DNA of 64,000 nucleotides, taken from contig NZ_CP047204.1 in NCBI RefSeq assembly GCF_030408735.1, forward strand, positions 1,984,001 through 2,048,000. The letters run 5' to 3'. Positions 62,763-64,000 of this stretch are shown piece after piece. The position numbers and the translations under genes were made by a program. Source of the DNA: Corynebacterium faecale. GTDB lineage: Bacteria; Actinomycetota; Actinomycetes; Mycobacteriales; Mycobacteriaceae. The notes under the pieces were generated by a model. That model made no database searches. It was not told the origin of the DNA and saw only the letters and a list, made by a program, of their open reading frames with translations. How positions within the stretch are numbered: the stretch's first letter is position 1; each line of letters starts with the position of its first letter.

Positions 62763-64000
62763 ATGCAAGGCGATCAGGATTCCAGCGGCGTGAAGGCCGG
62801 TACCAGTACAGTTTCAGTTCCCTCGGGGCGGGATGCGTCCCTGATCAGAAATTCGCGTCTGCGGATGGCTCTGATTTGGGCTTCCGCCATCGCCACCGCA
62901 GCGGCCCTGTGGCCGGTGGTGTTCAACGTGCGCGCCATTGAGTCCTTCATTTTCTTCTATCACATCGATTCTGATGTCTACCGGGCCGGGGCGCAGGCCT
63001 TTCTCGATGGACTGAACCTCTATGCGCAGGACTATGTGGTCGGAGGCATCCAACTTCCCTTCACATATCCACCGATCGCCACCGTGGTGTTCACTCCCCT
63101 GCTGCTCGTCCCGAGCAGCACCATGGGTGTTCTGCTCACACTGATGTCCGCGGCGCTGATGTGGTGGTGCATCGCCATCGTGATCCGCCGTGTGTTCAAG
63201 AAGATCTCCATTGCGGATTCCCGGATGTTCGCACTGTTCGTCCTGCCGGTTGCCCTCTTCACTGAACCGGTGAACCAAACCCTGCAGTTCGGCCAGATCA
63301 ATATCATCCTGATGACGCTGGTCCTCATGGACACCTTCACCAAGAAGCCGTGGCTGCCGCGTGGTTTCTGGATCGGCCTGGCTGCGGCCATCAAGCTCAC
63401 TCCGGCCGTGTTCGGGTTGTATTTCCTGGTCAAGAAGGACTGGAAGGGTGCCATCACGTCGATTGCGTCAGGGTTGGGCTTCACCCTCCTGGCGTTCATT
63501 CTCCTGCCGTCCAGTTCCAAGGTGTACTGGACAGAGACGCTGAGTGACCCCAGCCGTATCGGCAATCTCTCCTACATCACCAACCAGTCCGTCCGGGGCA
63601 TGATCAGCCGTCTGATGCACGATCATCAGGATGTTGTCGAGTGGATCTGGATGGGAAGTGTCGTCCTCACCCTCATCGGTGTCGCCGTGGCCATGTTCCG
63701 GGTCCTCAAAGCCGGTTCCCCACATGGCGCGGTCCTGTTGAACTCTCTGATCGCCCTGCTGTGTTCCCCTGTGTCCTGGTCCCACCACTGGGTGTGGTTG
63801 ATTCCAGTCGCTCTCGGTTTCGCCGCCGGTGCGTGGTCCCAGCGGCACTCCGCGCCCGCTACCGCCGCAACCTCTATGGTGATGGCGCTGATCACCACCA
63901 TTCCGATGCTGGTGCCCACATTCTGGAACATGCCCTATGATTCCGAGGCCGCCCCTGCATGGCCACTGCTTCTCCACCCCTCCGGCAGTTCCTACGTGGT
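62763..64000 (+). CDS. mptC: alpha-1,2-mannosyltransferase (GT87), MptC-like, 3' end beyond the window
   Basis: Starts at ATG 62763 and remains open to the window edge (at least 412 residues). A 35-residue polar N-terminus is followed by many TM helices. The GT87 motifs HIDSDVYRAGAQAFLDGLNLYA, then LPFTYPPIATVVFTP and LCSPVSWSHHWVWLIPVALG correspond position by position to those of the neighbouring mptD, so the two are paralogues. C. glutamicum MptC (NCgl2100) has the same place and was shown with MptD to add alpha-1,2 branches to lipomannan. The C-terminus lies outside, so completeness cannot be judged. Confidence 0.85.
   Translation, partial: MQGDQDSSGVKAGTSTVSVPSGRDASLIRNSRLRMALIWASAIATAAALWPVVFNVRAIESFIFFYHIDSDVYRAGAQAFLDGLNLYAQDYVVGGIQLPFTYPPIATVVFTPLLLVPSSTMGVLLTLMSAALMWWCIAIVIRRVFKKISIADSRMFALFVLPVALFTEPVNQTLQFGQINIILMTLVLMDTFTKKPWLPRGFWIGLAAAIKLTPAVFGLYFLVKKDWKGAITSIASGLGFTLLAFILLPSSSKVYWTETLSDPSRIGNLSYITNQSVRGMISRLMHDHQDVVEWIWMGSVVLTLIGVAVAMFRVLKAGSPHGAVLLNSLIALLCSPVSWSHHWVWLIPVALGFAAGAWSQRHSAPATAATSMVMALITTIPMLVPTFWNMPYDSEAAPAWPLLLHPSGSSYV

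Overview
The window reads as chromosomal DNA of a high-GC Corynebacterium close to C. glutamicum and C. efficiens. The evidence is gene content and order: relS, treZ, ilvA, dnaE, lspA, dinB, ileS, wag31, sepF, ftsZ and the dcw cluster, then metF, idsA, mptA, pknL, mptD, aroG and mptC. Mycolic-acid-bacterium features are present, including LM/LAM mannosyltransferases, a meso-DAP type MurE and polar-growth Wag31. High GC favours a C. efficiens-like species, but the species assignment is inference. No rRNA, tRNA, insertion sequence, prophage or CRISPR array was found; the region is almost entirely conserved core genome.

Layout. Positions 1-9.4 kb hold a small alarmone synthetase, a 43-residue orphan membrane-peptide gene, a flavin monooxygenase behind a RosR-like operator, small housekeeping genes, treZ converging on ilvA, a secreted acidic protein and a short MetE-like methyltransferase. 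Positions 9.4-25 kb hold dnaE, rarD, rluD-lspA, two lipoproteins, an ABC-F ATPase, asparaginase, dinB, an EamA exporter and a MerR-HEAT/HEAT operon with a MerR-type promoter. Positions 25-50 kb, nearly all on the minus strand, hold ileS with a T-box leader, wag31, yggT, sepF, yggS, pgeF, ftsZ, ftsQ, murC, murG, ftsW, murD, mraY, murF, murE, ftsI, an ftsL-like gene, rsmH and mraZ. Positions 50.7-64 kb hold DUF3040, HEPN and GNAT genes, metF, idsA, mptA, a PknL-substrate-like DNA-binding protein, pknL, mptD, aroG, a DEDD exoribonuclease and the start of mptC.

How the genes work together. The dcw block makes lipid II (MurE/F/D/C, MraY, MurG) and the septal machine that uses it (FtsW, FtsI, FtsQ, the FtsL-like protein, FtsZ, SepF), with Wag31 directing polar growth. 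IdsA, MptA, MptD and MptC supply prenyl precursors and build the lipomannan backbone and branches. PknL, with five extracellular PASTA repeats, is a plausible sensor between the two programmes.

Regulation visible in the sequence includes a RosR-like operator, the ileS T-box with an ATC specifier, three phased MraZ boxes overlapping the mraZ -10, a hairpin in the mraZ-rsmH gap matching the actinobacterial mraW RNA, a MerR-type 19-bp-spacer promoter, and about sixteen genes whose -10 hexamer lies 6-8 nt before the start codon (probable leaderless mRNAs). I see no large novel system. The best unexplained items are the 43-residue gene, the MerR-HEAT/HEAT pair, the nested inverted repeat between sepF and yggT, and the divisome tail and repeat features.
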